Positions 7,470 through 16,187 of a stretch of 37,688 bases of DNA are shown piece by piece. The notes under the pieces are model-generated. The model was given only the letters and a program-made list of their open reading frames with translations. It ran no database searches and was not told where the DNA came from. Within the stretch, counting starts at the first letter, position 1, and each line of letters begins with the position of its first letter. Source of the DNA: CAZADA01 sp964636945 (GTDB lineage Bacteria; Pseudomonadota; Alphaproteobacteria; Caulobacterales; Maricaulaceae); the NCBI GenBank assembly GCA_964636945.1, contig CAZWVH010000026.1, positions 1 through 37,688 of the forward strand, in the 5' to 3' direction. The position numbers and the translations under genes are program-made.

Positions 7470-7497
7470 TTGACTCTGTCCGCGCCTAGAACATAAT
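7470..7497 (+). promoter_or_regulatory. Candidate promoter of the imuA-imuB-dnaE2 operon
   Basis: TTGACT (7470-7475), a 16-base spacer, then CATAAT (7492-7497). The -10 box lies inside the LexA site, so a bound repressor would block polymerase. The start codon of imuA is 34 bases further on. Confidence 0.55.
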
Positions 7498-7503
7498 AAG
7501 AAC
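7489..7503 (+). promoter_or_regulatory. LexA (SOS) box, alphaproteobacterial type
   Basis: GAAC-N7-GAAC: GAAC at 7489-7492, ATAATAA as spacer, GAAC at 7500-7503. This direct repeat, the complement of GTTC-N7-GTTC, is the known LexA target in alphaproteobacteria. It lies 28 bases before imuA and overlaps the candidate -10 box, the arrangement expected for repression until DNA damage. Confidence 0.88.
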
Positions 7504-7531
7504 ATATCGCGAATAAACTGCATGATTCGAT

Positions 7532-8380
7532 ATGTCTCGCCCCCGTTCTCAATCCGCCGCGCCGCCGGCCTGTCTCAATGCGCTGCGTTCCGACATTCAG
7601 CGTATTGAAGCGCAATTCTGCCCCGATGGGGACGCTGCGCCCGGCGCCTCTTTAGGTGCGCCTGCGCTCGATGCGGCCTTACCGGCCCACGGTCTGGCGC
7701 TGCATGGCGTGCATGAGGTTTGCCCCGCAAGCGTCAACGATTTGGGCGCAGCCAATGGCTTTGTTTTCGCATTAATGCGTCAAGCGCGTCTGAGCGCCAA
7801 TCATCCGCGCCCGCTCGCGCCGTTAGCCGTAATCCAAACCGATCAAGCCAAGCGCGAATGGGGCCGGATGTATGGCATGGGGGCAACCGCCTTTGGTCTC
7901 AGTCCCGCCCCGTGGCTGTTTGTGCATGTGCGTAAATCCAGCGACGCCTTAGCGGCGGCGGAAGAGGCTTTACGCGCCAATGCTTTGGCGGGTGTGGCGG
8001 CGGAGGTCGATCACCCTGACTTCACCGCCACGCGCCGGCTGAGCCTGGCGGCGCAACAGTCGTCCACGCCGCTGTTTTTATTGTGCGCGCCGGGACGCGA
8101 GGGGGCCACGGCGGCCCAAACGCGCTGGCGGGTTTGCGCTGCGCCCAGTGCGGACAATCCCTTTGATCAAAACGCGCCTGGCGCGGTTCGTTGGCGGGTG
8201 ACGCTCCAGCGTGCTCGCGGCGGCCGCCCCGGCGCCTGGCTGGTGGAACACGCCCATGAGACGCTTGGTTTATGTGTGGTTGAAGACATGGTCGCTGGAC
8301 CGCTGGCGGCGCGCCCAAAACGCCGGACCGTCGTCCACAACCGGCAGCGCCCCAAACCACTCACGCGGCGCGCGGGATGA
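7532..8380 (+). CDS. imuA: ImuA, SOS mutagenesis accessory protein (RecA-like)
   Basis: A 282-residue ImuA. The family has a RecA-like fold and works with ImuB and DnaE2 in damage-induced mutagenesis, probably linking the translesion complex to RecA or DNA. Identification rests on the family-like central region (GVHEVCPA, PLAVIQTDQAKREWGRMYGMG, LAAEEALRANAL-type segment followed by VDHPDFTATRRLSLAAQQS) and on its place at the head of an imuA-imuB-dnaE2 set behind a LexA box. No clear Shine-Dalgarno sequence precedes the ATG, which lies about 30 bases after the expected transcript start. The last 41 codons overlap the start of imuB in another frame, and they encode a basic tail (RPKRRTV). Confidence 0.88.
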   Translation: MSRPRSQSAAPPACLNALRSDIQRIEAQFCPDGDAAPGASLGAPALDAALPAHGLALHGVHEVCPASVNDLGAANGFVFALMRQARLSANHPRPLAPLAVIQTDQAKREWGRMYGMGATAFGLSPAPWLFVHVRKSSDALAAAEEALRANALAGVAAEVDHPDFTATRRLSLAAQQSSTPLFLLCAPGREGATAAQTRWRVCAAPSADNPFDQNAPGAVRWRVTLQRARGGRPGAWLVEHAHETLGLCVVEDMVAGPLAARPKRRTVVHNRQRPKPLTRRAG

Positions 8381-9917
8381 CACCGAGCCTCCCCTGGCTT
8401 TGGTGGAGACCACGACCAAGGGGTTGCGCATTGCCGCACCGAACATCGCCGCCGCCCGTATCGGCGTGCATGAGGGCATGGCGCATGCTGACGCCAAAGC
8501 CGTGGCCCCCGATTTGATCACTCATCCCATTGACCGACGCGCGGACGCCAAAGCATTGAAACGGCTCGCGCTATGGGCGCAGCGCTATTCGCCCTGGACG
8601 CGTGCGGACGGCCGGGACGGCGTGGTGGTCGACATCACCGGTTGTGCGGCTTTGTTCGGCGGGGAAATCCCGCTGGCCAGCGATGTGTATGCACGATTGA
8701 ACGATGCGAACATCACTTGTGTGATCGGCATTGGCGACACGGTGGGCGCGGCGCGGGCCCTGGCCCGGTTTTCACCTACCCACGAAGCGCCGCTCGGCTA
8801 TCCCACATCGCTTGACGAGGCCAGCGCCATTTGCGCCGCGCCGGCGGGTTTGGGCGTCACGGCGTTGAAAGATTTACCGGTGGAGGCGTTGGGGCTTTCG
8901 GGCGAGGCGACCCAATTGTTGCGTCGGGTGGGCTTGCGCACCATTGGTGCGGTGGCGGACGCGCCGCGCAGCGCGCTGATGCGCCGGTTCTCGGCCGTGG
9001 ATGTGGATTACAATGTCCTCGCCCGCCTTGATGAGATGGCCGGTGAGCGCAAGACGCCGTTTAACGCCACCGCCGCCCCACCCAATTACGCCGCGCGTTT
9101 GGCGTTTACTGAACCGCTACAGACCCATGAGGCGTTAATGGCCGCACTGGACCATGTGCTCAGCGCGCTGGCCGAGCAATTGTTGACCGCAGGGCGCGGC
9201 GCGCGGCGTTTGGTTTTGCAGATTTGCCGCTGTGATGGCGGCGTGGCGCGTGTGACCGCGGCCGCCTCGCGCGCCAATGCTGACACCGCCCATTGGCGGC
9301 GGTTGCTGAGCGAGCGCATGGGCGCGATCGATCTGGGATTTGGCGCAGATGCGGTGGTGCTCGAAGCGCCCTCCACCGCCCGGTTTGACGCGCTTGCCGA
9401 TGCGCCCAAACTCACCCCCCACGCCCATGACGAGGCGGCTGTGCGTCAATTGGCCGATCGGCTGATGGCCCGGTTCGGGGATGACGCGGTGCGCCGGGCG
9501 CAAACCTGCGAGTCCTGGCTGCCCGAGCGCGCGGAGCGACTTGAGCCGATCTTAAAGGCGCGCGCCTCGTCGTCGGCCTCGGCCCTCGCTTCGCCCAAAG
9601 CCGATCACGCCCCACGCCCAGTACGATTGCTGGATCATCCTGAAGAAGCGCGCGTGGTGGCCGCCCTGCCCGACGGCCCGCCGGCCCAATTTACCTGGCG
9701 ACGGGTGACGCGCCGGGTGACGCGCGCTGACGGACCGGAGCGCATCGCACCGGAATGGTGGCGCCAGCTGAATGCGCCCGTCCCGGCGCGCACGCGCGAT
9801 TATTACCGGGTGGAGACCGAGGACGGTCACCGGTTTTGGCTGTTCCGTGAAGGGCTGTATGAGACCGCGCAGCCCCATCATCCCCCCGTTTGGCGGGTGC
9901 ATGGGGTGTTTGCGTGA
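8256..9917 (+). CDS. imuB: ImuB, catalytically inactive Y-family polymerase homologue
   Basis: A 553-residue ImuB, the Y-family-like subunit that bridges ImuA, the replication clamp and DnaE2. The N-terminus MRRLVYVWLKTWSLDRWRR aligns with family starts, so the ATG at 8256 is chosen although the frame is open from 8211. It gives a 125-bp overlap with imuA. Seen: the palm-region motif VVVDITGCAALFGGE in place of polymerase acidic residues, helix-hairpin-helix-like segments near LKDLPVEALGLSG, the little-finger region, and the characteristic end with RFWLFREGLYE and VWRVHGVFA. It is known to lack polymerase activity in relatives. Its TGA overlaps the GTG start of dnaE2. Confidence 0.92.
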   Translation: MRRLVYVWLKTWSLDRWRRAQNAGPSSTTGSAPNHSRGARDDTEPPLALVETTTKGLRIAAPNIAAARIGVHEGMAHADAKAVAPDLITHPIDRRADAKALKRLALWAQRYSPWTRADGRDGVVVDITGCAALFGGEIPLASDVYARLNDANITCVIGIGDTVGAARALARFSPTHEAPLGYPTSLDEASAICAAPAGLGVTALKDLPVEALGLSGEATQLLRRVGLRTIGAVADAPRSALMRRFSAVDVDYNVLARLDEMAGERKTPFNATAAPPNYAARLAFTEPLQTHEALMAALDHVLSALAEQLLTAGRGARRLVLQICRCDGGVARVTAAASRANADTAHWRRLLSERMGAIDLGFGADAVVLEAPSTARFDALADAPKLTPHAHDEAAVRQLADRLMARFGDDAVRRAQTCESWLPERAERLEPILKARASSSASALASPKADHAPRPVRLLDHPEEARVVAALPDGPPAQFTWRRVTRRVTRADGPERIAPEWWRQLNAPVPARTRDYYRVETEDGHRFWLFREGLYETAQPHHPPVWRVHGVFA

Positions 9918-12900
9918 GCACACCCCTCGCCTACGCCGCGCTGAATGTGACCACCAATTTCAGCTTTTTGCGCGGGGCGTCTCATCCCCATGAGCTGGCG
10001 CAAAGGGCCAAGGCGCTGGGTCTGTCGGCCATCGCGGTCACCGACCGCAATACGCTGGCCGGGGCGGTGCGCATGCATGTGGCGGCCAAGGAAGCGGGGA
10101 TCACTGCACTTATCGGCGCGCGGCTGGATTTGCAGGACGGGCCGAGCCTTCTGTGTTTTCCCACCGACCGCGCCGCCTATGGCCGGCTGTCCAGTCTGAT
10201 CACGCACGGAAAAATGCGGGCGGTGAAAGGCGAATGCGCGTTGAGCCTCGCGGACGTCCACGCCTTCGCGGAAGGGCAGATTTTTATCGTCTTGCCGAAT
10301 GACGGCGCTGACGCCTTCGCTCCTGACTTTGCTGACATGCTCAAAGGTCTCGCACGTGCGTGGCCGGGGCGCACTTACCTCGCCGCGCGCCACGGGCGTT
10401 GCGGCGGGGACCGGGAGCGATTGGCGCGTTTGGCGCAACTGGCCGAGGACTGCGCCGCGCCGCTGATCGCGGCTGATGACACGCTTTATCACACCCCCGA
10501 CCGTAAGCCCTTGCAAGACGTGGTCACCTGCATTCGCGAGAAAACCACCATTCATCAGGCCGGCCGGCTGTTGGAGAAAAACGCCGAGGCTCATCTGCGT
10601 CCGCCAACAGAAATGGTCCGGCTTTATCGCGGCTTTGAGCAGGCTGTGGCGCGCACGCTCGAGCTGGCTGAGCGCTGCCGGTTTTCCATGGAGGAGCTGG
10701 GCTATGACTATCCCGACGAGCCGGTGCCGGAGGGGGTAACGCCCCAGGAGCATTTGGAGGATTTGACCTGGTCCGGCGCCCATTGGCGCTATCCTGACGG
10801 CGTGCCCGACAAGGTGGCCAACACCCTCACCAAAGAGCTCAACCTGATCGCCGAGCTCAATTACGCCAAATATTTCCTCACCGTGGAGGACATTGTGCGC
10901 TATGCGCGCTCACGCGGTATTTTGTGCCAAGGACGCGGTTCGGCGGCCAATTCGGCGGTATGTTATTGCCTGGGCGTCACCGCCGTCGATCCTGCCCAAA
11001 TCGACGTGCTGTTCGAACGCTTCATCAGCAAGGAACGTAAAGAGCCGCCCGACATTGACGTGGATTTCGAACACGAGCGGCGCGAAGAGGTGATTCAGTA
11101 CATCTATGCGCGCTATGGGCGCATGCGCGCCAGCCTGACCGCCACGGTGATTTGCTATCGCCCGCGCAGCGCCGTGCGCGAGGTCTGCAAAGCTCTGGGT
11201 CTGACCGAGGACGTGGGCGCAGCGCTCGCCGGCACGGTGTGGGGCTCATGGGGCCGGGATGTGAATGATGATCATATCCGTCAGGCCGGCCTTGATCCCG
11301 ACACTTATATGATCCGGGCAGCGGTCGCGCTCACCCGCGCGCTCATTGGCTTTCCCCGCCATTTATCCCAGCATGTGGGCGGGTTCATTCTCACGCGCGG
11401 TCCGCTCAGCGAGACTGTGCCCATCGGCAATGCCGCCATGGCCGATCGCACCTTCATCGAATGGGATAAGGACGACATTGATGCGCTGGGCATTTTGAAA
11501 ATCGACGTGCTGGCGCTCGGCATGCTGACCTGCATTCGCAAATGCTTTGATTTGCTCAAAGCTCATAAGGATCAGACTTATTCGTTGGCGACGCTGCCGC
11601 CGGAAGATCCTGACGTGTACGCCATGCTGCAACGCGCCGACTCTGTTGGCGTGTTCCAGGTCGAAAGCCGGGCGCAGATGAATATGCTGCCGCGCCTAAA
11701 GCCGAAATGCTTTTACGATTTGGTGATTGAGGTGGCGATTGTGCGCCCCGGTCCAATTCAGGGCGATATGGTCCACCCCTATTTACGCCGCCGCAAAGGC
11801 TTAGAGACCGTCCACTTTCCCTCCCCTGCACCGGAACACGGTCCGCCTGACGAATTACACCGTGTGCTGAACAAAACTCTCGGCGTGCCCTTATTTCAAG
11901 AACAAGCCATGCGCATCGCCATTGAGGCGGCCAAGTTCACACCCGATGAGGCCAATCTACTCCGCCGCGCCATGGCGACCTTTCGTAAAGTGGGCACCAT
12001 TCACACCTTTCAGGAAAAGATGGTCGAGCGCATGGCCGCGCGCGGCTATGATCGCGAGTTTGCCGCACGCTGCTTCAGTCAAATTGAAGGCTTTGGTGAG
12101 TATGGATTTCCAGAGAGCCACGCCGCTTCGTTCGCGCTCCTCGTTTACGCGTCCTCCTGGCTGAAATGTCATCATCCCGAGGTGTTCGCCTGCGGCTTGC
12201 TCAACAGTCAGCCCATGGGTTTTTACGCCCCCGCGCAGATCGTCCGCGATGCGCGCGAGCACGATGTGGAGGTGCGCGCGCCGGACATTAACCACAGCAA
12301 TTGGGATTGTACGCTGGAGCCTGGCGAACATGGCGCATTGGCGCTGCGGTTAGGCTTGCGATTAGTCGACGGGGTTGGCGAGGAGGCCATTATGGCCCTG
12401 ACCGGCGCGCGCGCAGATCGACCCTTTCAAACCCTGGATGAAGTGCGCCGCCGGGCCAGCCCGTCCAAGCGCGTGCTGGAAGCCTTGGCCGCGGCCGATG
12501 CGTTTCGCTCCATGGGACTTGACCGGCGGCGAGCGCTGTGGGCTCTGCGCGGCCAGCCCGCTGGTCCGCCTTTGCCGCTGTTTGCCTATGCCGATGCTCC
12601 CGATGTCGGTGAGGACGCGCCCGTCGCCCTGCCTGATTTGCCGCTGAGCGCCCACGTCTTGCAGGACTATGAGACGCTCAAATTATCGCTCAAAGCCCAC
12701 CCCATGACGTTTTTGCGTGATGGCTTGATGGCTGAGGGGGCGCGCACCGCCGCTGAAGTGGTAAAGATGCATAATGGTGCGCGGGTCTGCATGGCCGGAC
12801 TGGTGCTGGTGCGCCAACGGCCTGGCTCGGCCAAGGGCGTTGTATTCATCACGCTCGAAGATGAAACCGGCGTCGCCAATCTGGTGGTGTGGCCAAAGGT

Positions 12901-13165
12901 GATGGAGCAGTTTCGCCCCGTGGTGATGGGCGCGCGCTTCATGTTTGTGCGCGGACGCGTTCAAGCCTCTGACAATGTGGTGCACTTGGTGGCTGATGAA
13001 CTCATCGACCGCACGCGCGACCTTAGCCAACTGCATGAAAGCGCGGCGACCTTCAAAAACCCGCTGGCGCGCGCCGATGAAGTGGTGCGACCCGGGCCTG
13101 AACCCTTCATCTGGACCCATCCGCGCGATGTGCGCGTGATTCCCAAATCGCGGGACTTTCACTGA
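9914..13165 (+). CDS. dnaE2: DnaE2, error-prone DNA polymerase III alpha subunit (C-family)
   Basis: A 1083-residue C-family polymerase that carries out mutagenic translesion synthesis in the ImuA-ImuB-DnaE2 complex. Domains in order: N-terminal PHP (NFSFLRGASHPHELA onward), polymerase core with the catalytic pair D380 and D382 in PPDIDVDFEHERREE, a thumb/fingers region with GRGSAANSAVCYCLG and EYGFPESHAASFA, and a C-terminal OB fold (ARVCMAGLVLVRQRPGSAKG). Length and the missing C-terminal tau-binding extension fit DnaE2 rather than replicative DnaE. The GTG at 9914 overlaps the imuB stop as GTGA, so translation is coupled. A TTG at 9890 is the only longer alternative. SOS regulation follows from the shared LexA box. 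Confidence 0.96.
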   Translation: MSTPLAYAALNVTTNFSFLRGASHPHELAQRAKALGLSAIAVTDRNTLAGAVRMHVAAKEAGITALIGARLDLQDGPSLLCFPTDRAAYGRLSSLITHGKMRAVKGECALSLADVHAFAEGQIFIVLPNDGADAFAPDFADMLKGLARAWPGRTYLAARHGRCGGDRERLARLAQLAEDCAAPLIAADDTLYHTPDRKPLQDVVTCIREKTTIHQAGRLLEKNAEAHLRPPTEMVRLYRGFEQAVARTLELAERCRFSMEELGYDYPDEPVPEGVTPQEHLEDLTWSGAHWRYPDGVPDKVANTLTKELNLIAELNYAKYFLTVEDIVRYARSRGILCQGRGSAANSAVCYCLGVTAVDPAQIDVLFERFISKERKEPPDIDVDFEHERREEVIQYIYARYGRMRASLTATVICYRPRSAVREVCKALGLTEDVGAALAGTVWGSWGRDVNDDHIRQAGLDPDTYMIRAAVALTRALIGFPRHLSQHVGGFILTRGPLSETVPIGNAAMADRTFIEWDKDDIDALGILKIDVLALGMLTCIRKCFDLLKAHKDQTYSLATLPPEDPDVYAMLQRADSVGVFQVESRAQMNMLPRLKPKCFYDLVIEVAIVRPGPIQGDMVHPYLRRRKGLETVHFPSPAPEHGPPDELHRVLNKTLGVPLFQEQAMRIAIEAAKFTPDEANLLRRAMATFRKVGTIHTFQEKMVERMAARGYDREFAARCFSQIEGFGEYGFPESHAASFALLVYASSWLKCHHPEVFACGLLNSQPMGFYAPAQIVRDAREHDVEVRAPDINHSNWDCTLEPGEHGALALRLGLRLVDGVGEEAIMALTGARADRPFQTLDEVRRRASPSKRVLEALAAADAFRSMGLDRRRALWALRGQPAGPPLPLFAYADAPDVGEDAPVALPDLPLSAHVLQDYETLKLSLKAHPMTFLRDGLMAEGARTAAEVVKMHNGARVCMAGLVLVRQRPGSAKGVVFITLEDETGVANLVVWPKVMEQFRPVVMGARFMFVRGRVQASDNVVHLVADELIDRTRDLSQLHESAATFKNPLARADEVVRPGPEPFIWTHPRDVRVIPKSRDFH

Positions 13166-13225
13166 GCCCTCGTTGTTTTGGCGCGACTCAGCCTACACGA
13201 GACCCCTAAACAAGGAGCCGCGCCC

Positions 13226-13663
13226 ATGTTCGACGTCATCCCAACGCAAGTGCTCACTGCAGCCACCGTGCTCGCCGCCGGCATGACCGGATTGGCCCTG
13301 GGCGCATCAGGTCTGACCGTGATGTTTTTTGCACCTTTGTCGTTTCGCCGTTTGGACTACCAACGCGCTGACAGCCTGGTGCGCCTGGCGACGAAATCAA
13401 TTCTGCCGCTGATTGCATGGGTCGCCATTGCAGGCGCCGCCCTGGCCTTCATTGGCGGCGCCATAACAGCCGGTCTCATGTTGCTGATCGCTTCGGGCGG
13501 GCTGCTCTTGGTGCGCTGGGTGCTCAACCCCCTGCCCAAGAAAATGCGCATGCCTGGCGCGGTGCGGCGCAAATCCAAGCAGCGCATCTTGGCGCTGCAT
13601 GTGATGCTGGTGGTGTCGCTGATGTTTCCCGCCGCGCTCGCCGCATTGGCCGCACAAATCTAA
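13226..13663 (+). CDS. Small membrane protein, function unknown
   Basis: A 145-residue hydrophobic protein with four likely helices (about 8-33, 53-75, 78-97, 122-144), with a basic loop (PLPKKMRMPGAVRRKSKQR) before the last. I do not recognise the family. The ATG at 13226 is supported by AAGGAG eight bases upstream. It lies 60 bp after dnaE2 on the same strand with no obvious terminator between, so it may be read through as the fourth gene of the SOS operon. It ends 10 bp from the convergent patatin gene. Confidence 0.7.
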   Translation: MFDVIPTQVLTAATVLAAGMTGLALGASGLTVMFFAPLSFRRLDYQRADSLVRLATKSILPLIAWVAIAGAALAFIGGAITAGLMLLIASGGLLLVRWVLNPLPKKMRMPGAVRRKSKQRILALHVMLVVSLMFPAALAALAAQI

Positions 13664-13668
13664 CCCAC

Positions 13669-13683
13669 GGGCCTTAGAGGCCC
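13669..13683. terminator. Hairpin between convergent genes (possible terminator)
   Basis: GGGCCT, loop TAG, AGGCCC is a perfect 6-bp stem at the meeting point of the membrane-protein gene (ends 13663) and the patatin gene (stop codon at 13674-13676, inside the hairpin). A T-run appears on the plus strand only about seven bases later (13690-13695), so termination strength is uncertain. Confidence 0.35.
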
Positions 13684-14744
13684 ACATCGTGTTTTTTGAG
13701 TACAGAGGCGAGATCCAGCGTGGGAAGCTTGCCGACCTGGTCAAAATTCTCATCGATCCATAACTGGCCCGCCGCTCGGCCTCTGCGGAACAAATCTTCG
13801 AAAAACGCCATCGACACAGTGAGCCGACTTTTTGCCGTCAGATCATCCATGGCGCCGCCGCCATCGATCCGGTGGATCAGCACTTTGCGGTAACGTTCGG
13901 GATCGAGCCGGTTTTCGTCCATCATACGATTGACGAAATCAATGTTTCGGTACTCCCTCAAAAGACTGGAATTGAACGTAATTTCGCGCATGCGGTCCAT
14001 GATTTCGCGCGCTGTTTTTGGCGTGCCACGCCGCTCAATTGGATTGATCTGGACCACAATCACGTCTCGGTTCTGGCTCTCATAGAAGAACGGGAAGAGC
14101 GGCGGATTGGCCACATAGCCCCCATCCCAATGAGGCGCGCCATCGATGTTCACGGCATGGTAGAGATAGGGCAGACAGGCCGACGCCATGATGTGATCAG
14201 CGGTCAATTCCGGACGGCGGAAAATGCGTGTGCGTCCAGTTTCCACATTCGTTGCACACACAAAAATCTGCATCCGTTCACACGATCGCACGCGCTCAAA
14301 GTCAATCAGGTTGTCGATCAAATCGCGCAATGGATTCAGGTTGAGTGGATTGAAGTCATAAGGGCTGGTCATATGCGCGAAGATGTCAGCCATCCATAAG
14401 CCCCAGCCATCCCAGCCGAACCATTTGGCGATAAGGCTTTGTAACGGGGCATTGGTGAAGGGATTCACGCCAGCCGCGGCGACGCCCTCCCAAAATTCGC
14501 GAAGTCGTTCACGGGCCCGCTCGCGCAGCGTTTCGCTGAACGGGCCAGGCGGCGCGTCCACCAATGCTTCCGACATTACGACGGCGTTCATGGCGCCTGC
14601 GCTTGTTCCCGACACGGCTTCAAAGTCCAAGCGCCCGTCTTCGAGCATCGCGTCGAGCACGCCCCAGGTAAAGGCGCCCTGCGCCCCACCGCCTTGAAGC
14701 GCGAGGTTCACAGATTTACTGGAGATTTTTCTAACGGAAGCCAT
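13674..14744 (-). CDS. Patatin-like phospholipase
   Basis: A 356-residue patatin-family acyl hydrolase. Seen: the oxyanion-hole motif GGGAQGAF (18-25), the nucleophile elbow GTSAG with S48, and the catalytic aspartate in DGG (D207), forming the Ser-Asp dyad. The rest of the protein (ASACLPYLYHAV, VVQINPIER) fits bacterial cytoplasmic patatins that release fatty acids from phospholipids. No signal peptide or membrane helix is present. It is a single gene, divergent from the DUF350 gene with a 152-bp spacer that must hold both promoters. Physiological substrate unknown. Confidence 0.92.
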   Translation of the reverse strand: MASVRKISSKSVNLALQGGGAQGAFTWGVLDAMLEDGRLDFEAVSGTSAGAMNAVVMSEALVDAPPGPFSETLRERARERLREFWEGVAAAGVNPFTNAPLQSLIAKWFGWDGWGLWMADIFAHMTSPYDFNPLNLNPLRDLIDNLIDFERVRSCERMQIFVCATNVETGRTRIFRRPELTADHIMASACLPYLYHAVNIDGAPHWDGGYVANPPLFPFFYESQNRDVIVVQINPIERRGTPKTAREIMDRMREITFNSSLLREYRNIDFVNRMMDENRLDPERYRKVLIHRIDGGGAMDDLTAKSRLTVSMAFFEDLFRRGRAAGQLWIDENFDQVGKLPTLDLASVLKKHDVGL

Positions 14745-14896
14745 AGTGTTGAGCGGATCGGGCCGATGTGGTTCGAATTGTTTGACAGACGCTTGCGCGT
14801 TGATCGTAGGGCGGAGAAACTAGGCGAAGGTTTGGGGCGCACCTTGCGTTCGTCAAGCACATGATGCGGTAGGCATACACCAATGAAGGGGCGGAA

Positions 14897-15370
14897 ATGA
14901 CGCAATCAAACATATTTGATCGACTCACCGGCGACGCCATGGCTGCGGCCGCTCAGGCGTTTCAATCAGGTTTTCCCGTCTTTCTCCTGCACTTGGCCAT
15001 CACATTCGTGATCTTGTTTTTAGGCATCATGCTCTACGTGCTGGTGACCCCTCACAAAGAATTGCGTCTGGTTCGAGACGGCAATAGCGCCGCAGCGCTA
15101 TCGCTGGGCGGTGTGATTGTGGGACTGTCCATCCCCCTCTCGGTTAGCATGGCCACCAGCATCAATTGGGCTGAAATCGTGCTGTGGGGCGTGGCGACCC
15201 TCTTGGTGCAATTGCTGGTGTTTCGGTTTGTGGACCTGCTCCTGCCGGGATTATCCAGCCGGATCAGCGAACGCGACCATGCTGCGGCGACCTTATTGAT
15301 CTCCGTGAAGATCGCCACCGCATTGGTGCTGGCGGCCGCAGTGAATGGAGCCCCCATTGCGCGGATTTGA
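14897..15370 (+). CDS. DUF350 family inner-membrane protein
   Basis: A 157-residue protein with four predicted helices (about 27-49, 66-83, 92-110, 130-152). The loop PHKELRLVRDGNSAAALSLGG and the second-half pattern SERDHAAATLLISVKIATAL are typical of DUF350 (UPF0719), small integral membrane proteins of unknown function often encoded beside envelope or stress genes. GGGGCGG precedes the ATG at 14897. Its last 26 bases overlap the next gene, which implies co-translation with a trypsin-like protease. Confidence 0.85.
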   Translation: MTQSNIFDRLTGDAMAAAAQAFQSGFPVFLLHLAITFVILFLGIMLYVLVTPHKELRLVRDGNSAAALSLGGVIVGLSIPLSVSMATSINWAEIVLWGVATLLVQLLVFRFVDLLLPGLSSRISERDHAAATLLISVKIATALVLAAAVNGAPIARI

Positions 15371-16187
15371 TCGACTCCTTTATGCGATTTTGCTCGCGGG
15401 ATTTTTGTGGGCCACCTTCGCCCGCACGCCAGAGCCATCGCCTGTTCCCGGATCGAACCCCAGCACGTCGGGTGAGTTTCCCGTCGAAATCGAAGGCGGG
15501 TCGGCGCTCCCTGACCCTTCCCTGTTTGATGAGCGGGTTTTGGTGGACGTGGAAGATCGACAAGGACCGGGGTCAGGCTCGGCTTTCGCCATCGCCAAGG
15601 GCGTGTGGATGACTGCCCATCATGTTGTGCGCAATTGTCCCAGGGTGGGTTTGATCACCGGACCGGGACAGGCCATTCGCGCGGAAGTGGTTCCAGAAGA
15701 ACGCGCCGATGCAGCGGTCCTGCGCGCCCGATTTTCAGCGACCGCATTGCCGATCATCGATGATGCGTCTTCCTTGCGTCTGGGTCAGTCGGCTTATCAT
15801 GTGGGATATCCGCAAGGTCGGCCAGGACAGGTCTCTAGCCGATTACTTGGTCGGCAGACATTGATTACACGCGGCGCCGTGCGGCGTCGGGAACCCATCC
15901 TGGCCTGGGCCGAGACTGCTCGTTCGCAAGGCATCTGGGGGAGCCTAGGAGGACTTTCGGGCGGACCAGCCATTTCCAGCAGCGGCGAAGTTATAGGCGT
16001 CACCATCGCCGAGGCGCCCAGACGAGGCCGAATCTACACCACGGCGCCCCGGACGACGGCGCAGCTCGTCAGCCAATTTGCAGCCCGTGATGCAACAGCT
16101 ATGCCCATTGATGCGGGTCGGTTTTCAGAATCGGCCGATGCGCTTCGACGATCACAGCAGGTCGCCATGGTGATCTGCGCGCCATGA
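15345..16187 (+). CDS. Trypsin-like (S1 family) serine protease, membrane-tethered or secreted
   Basis: A 280-residue protease of the chymotrypsin fold. Residues 8-25 form a hydrophobic signal or anchor; a proline-rich linker follows, and the protease domain spans about 62-245. The triad is readable: H93 in MTAHHV, D122 in ADAAVLR, S205 in GLSGGPA. No PDZ domain follows, so it is not a full DegP/HtrA. It should act in the periplasm. Its start lies inside the DUF350 gene and its TGA overlaps the ATG of pyrF (ATGA), so the three genes look like one transcription unit. Confidence 0.88.
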   Translation: MEPPLRGFDRLLYAILLAGFLWATFARTPEPSPVPGSNPSTSGEFPVEIEGGSALPDPSLFDERVLVDVEDRQGPGSGSAFAIAKGVWMTAHHVVRNCPRVGLITGPGQAIRAEVVPEERADAAVLRARFSATALPIIDDASSLRLGQSAYHVGYPQGRPGQVSSRLLGRQTLITRGAVRRREPILAWAETARSQGIWGSLGGLSGGPAISSSGEVIGVTIAEAPRRGRIYTTAPRTTAQLVSQFAARDATAMPIDAGRFSESADALRRSQQVAMVICAP

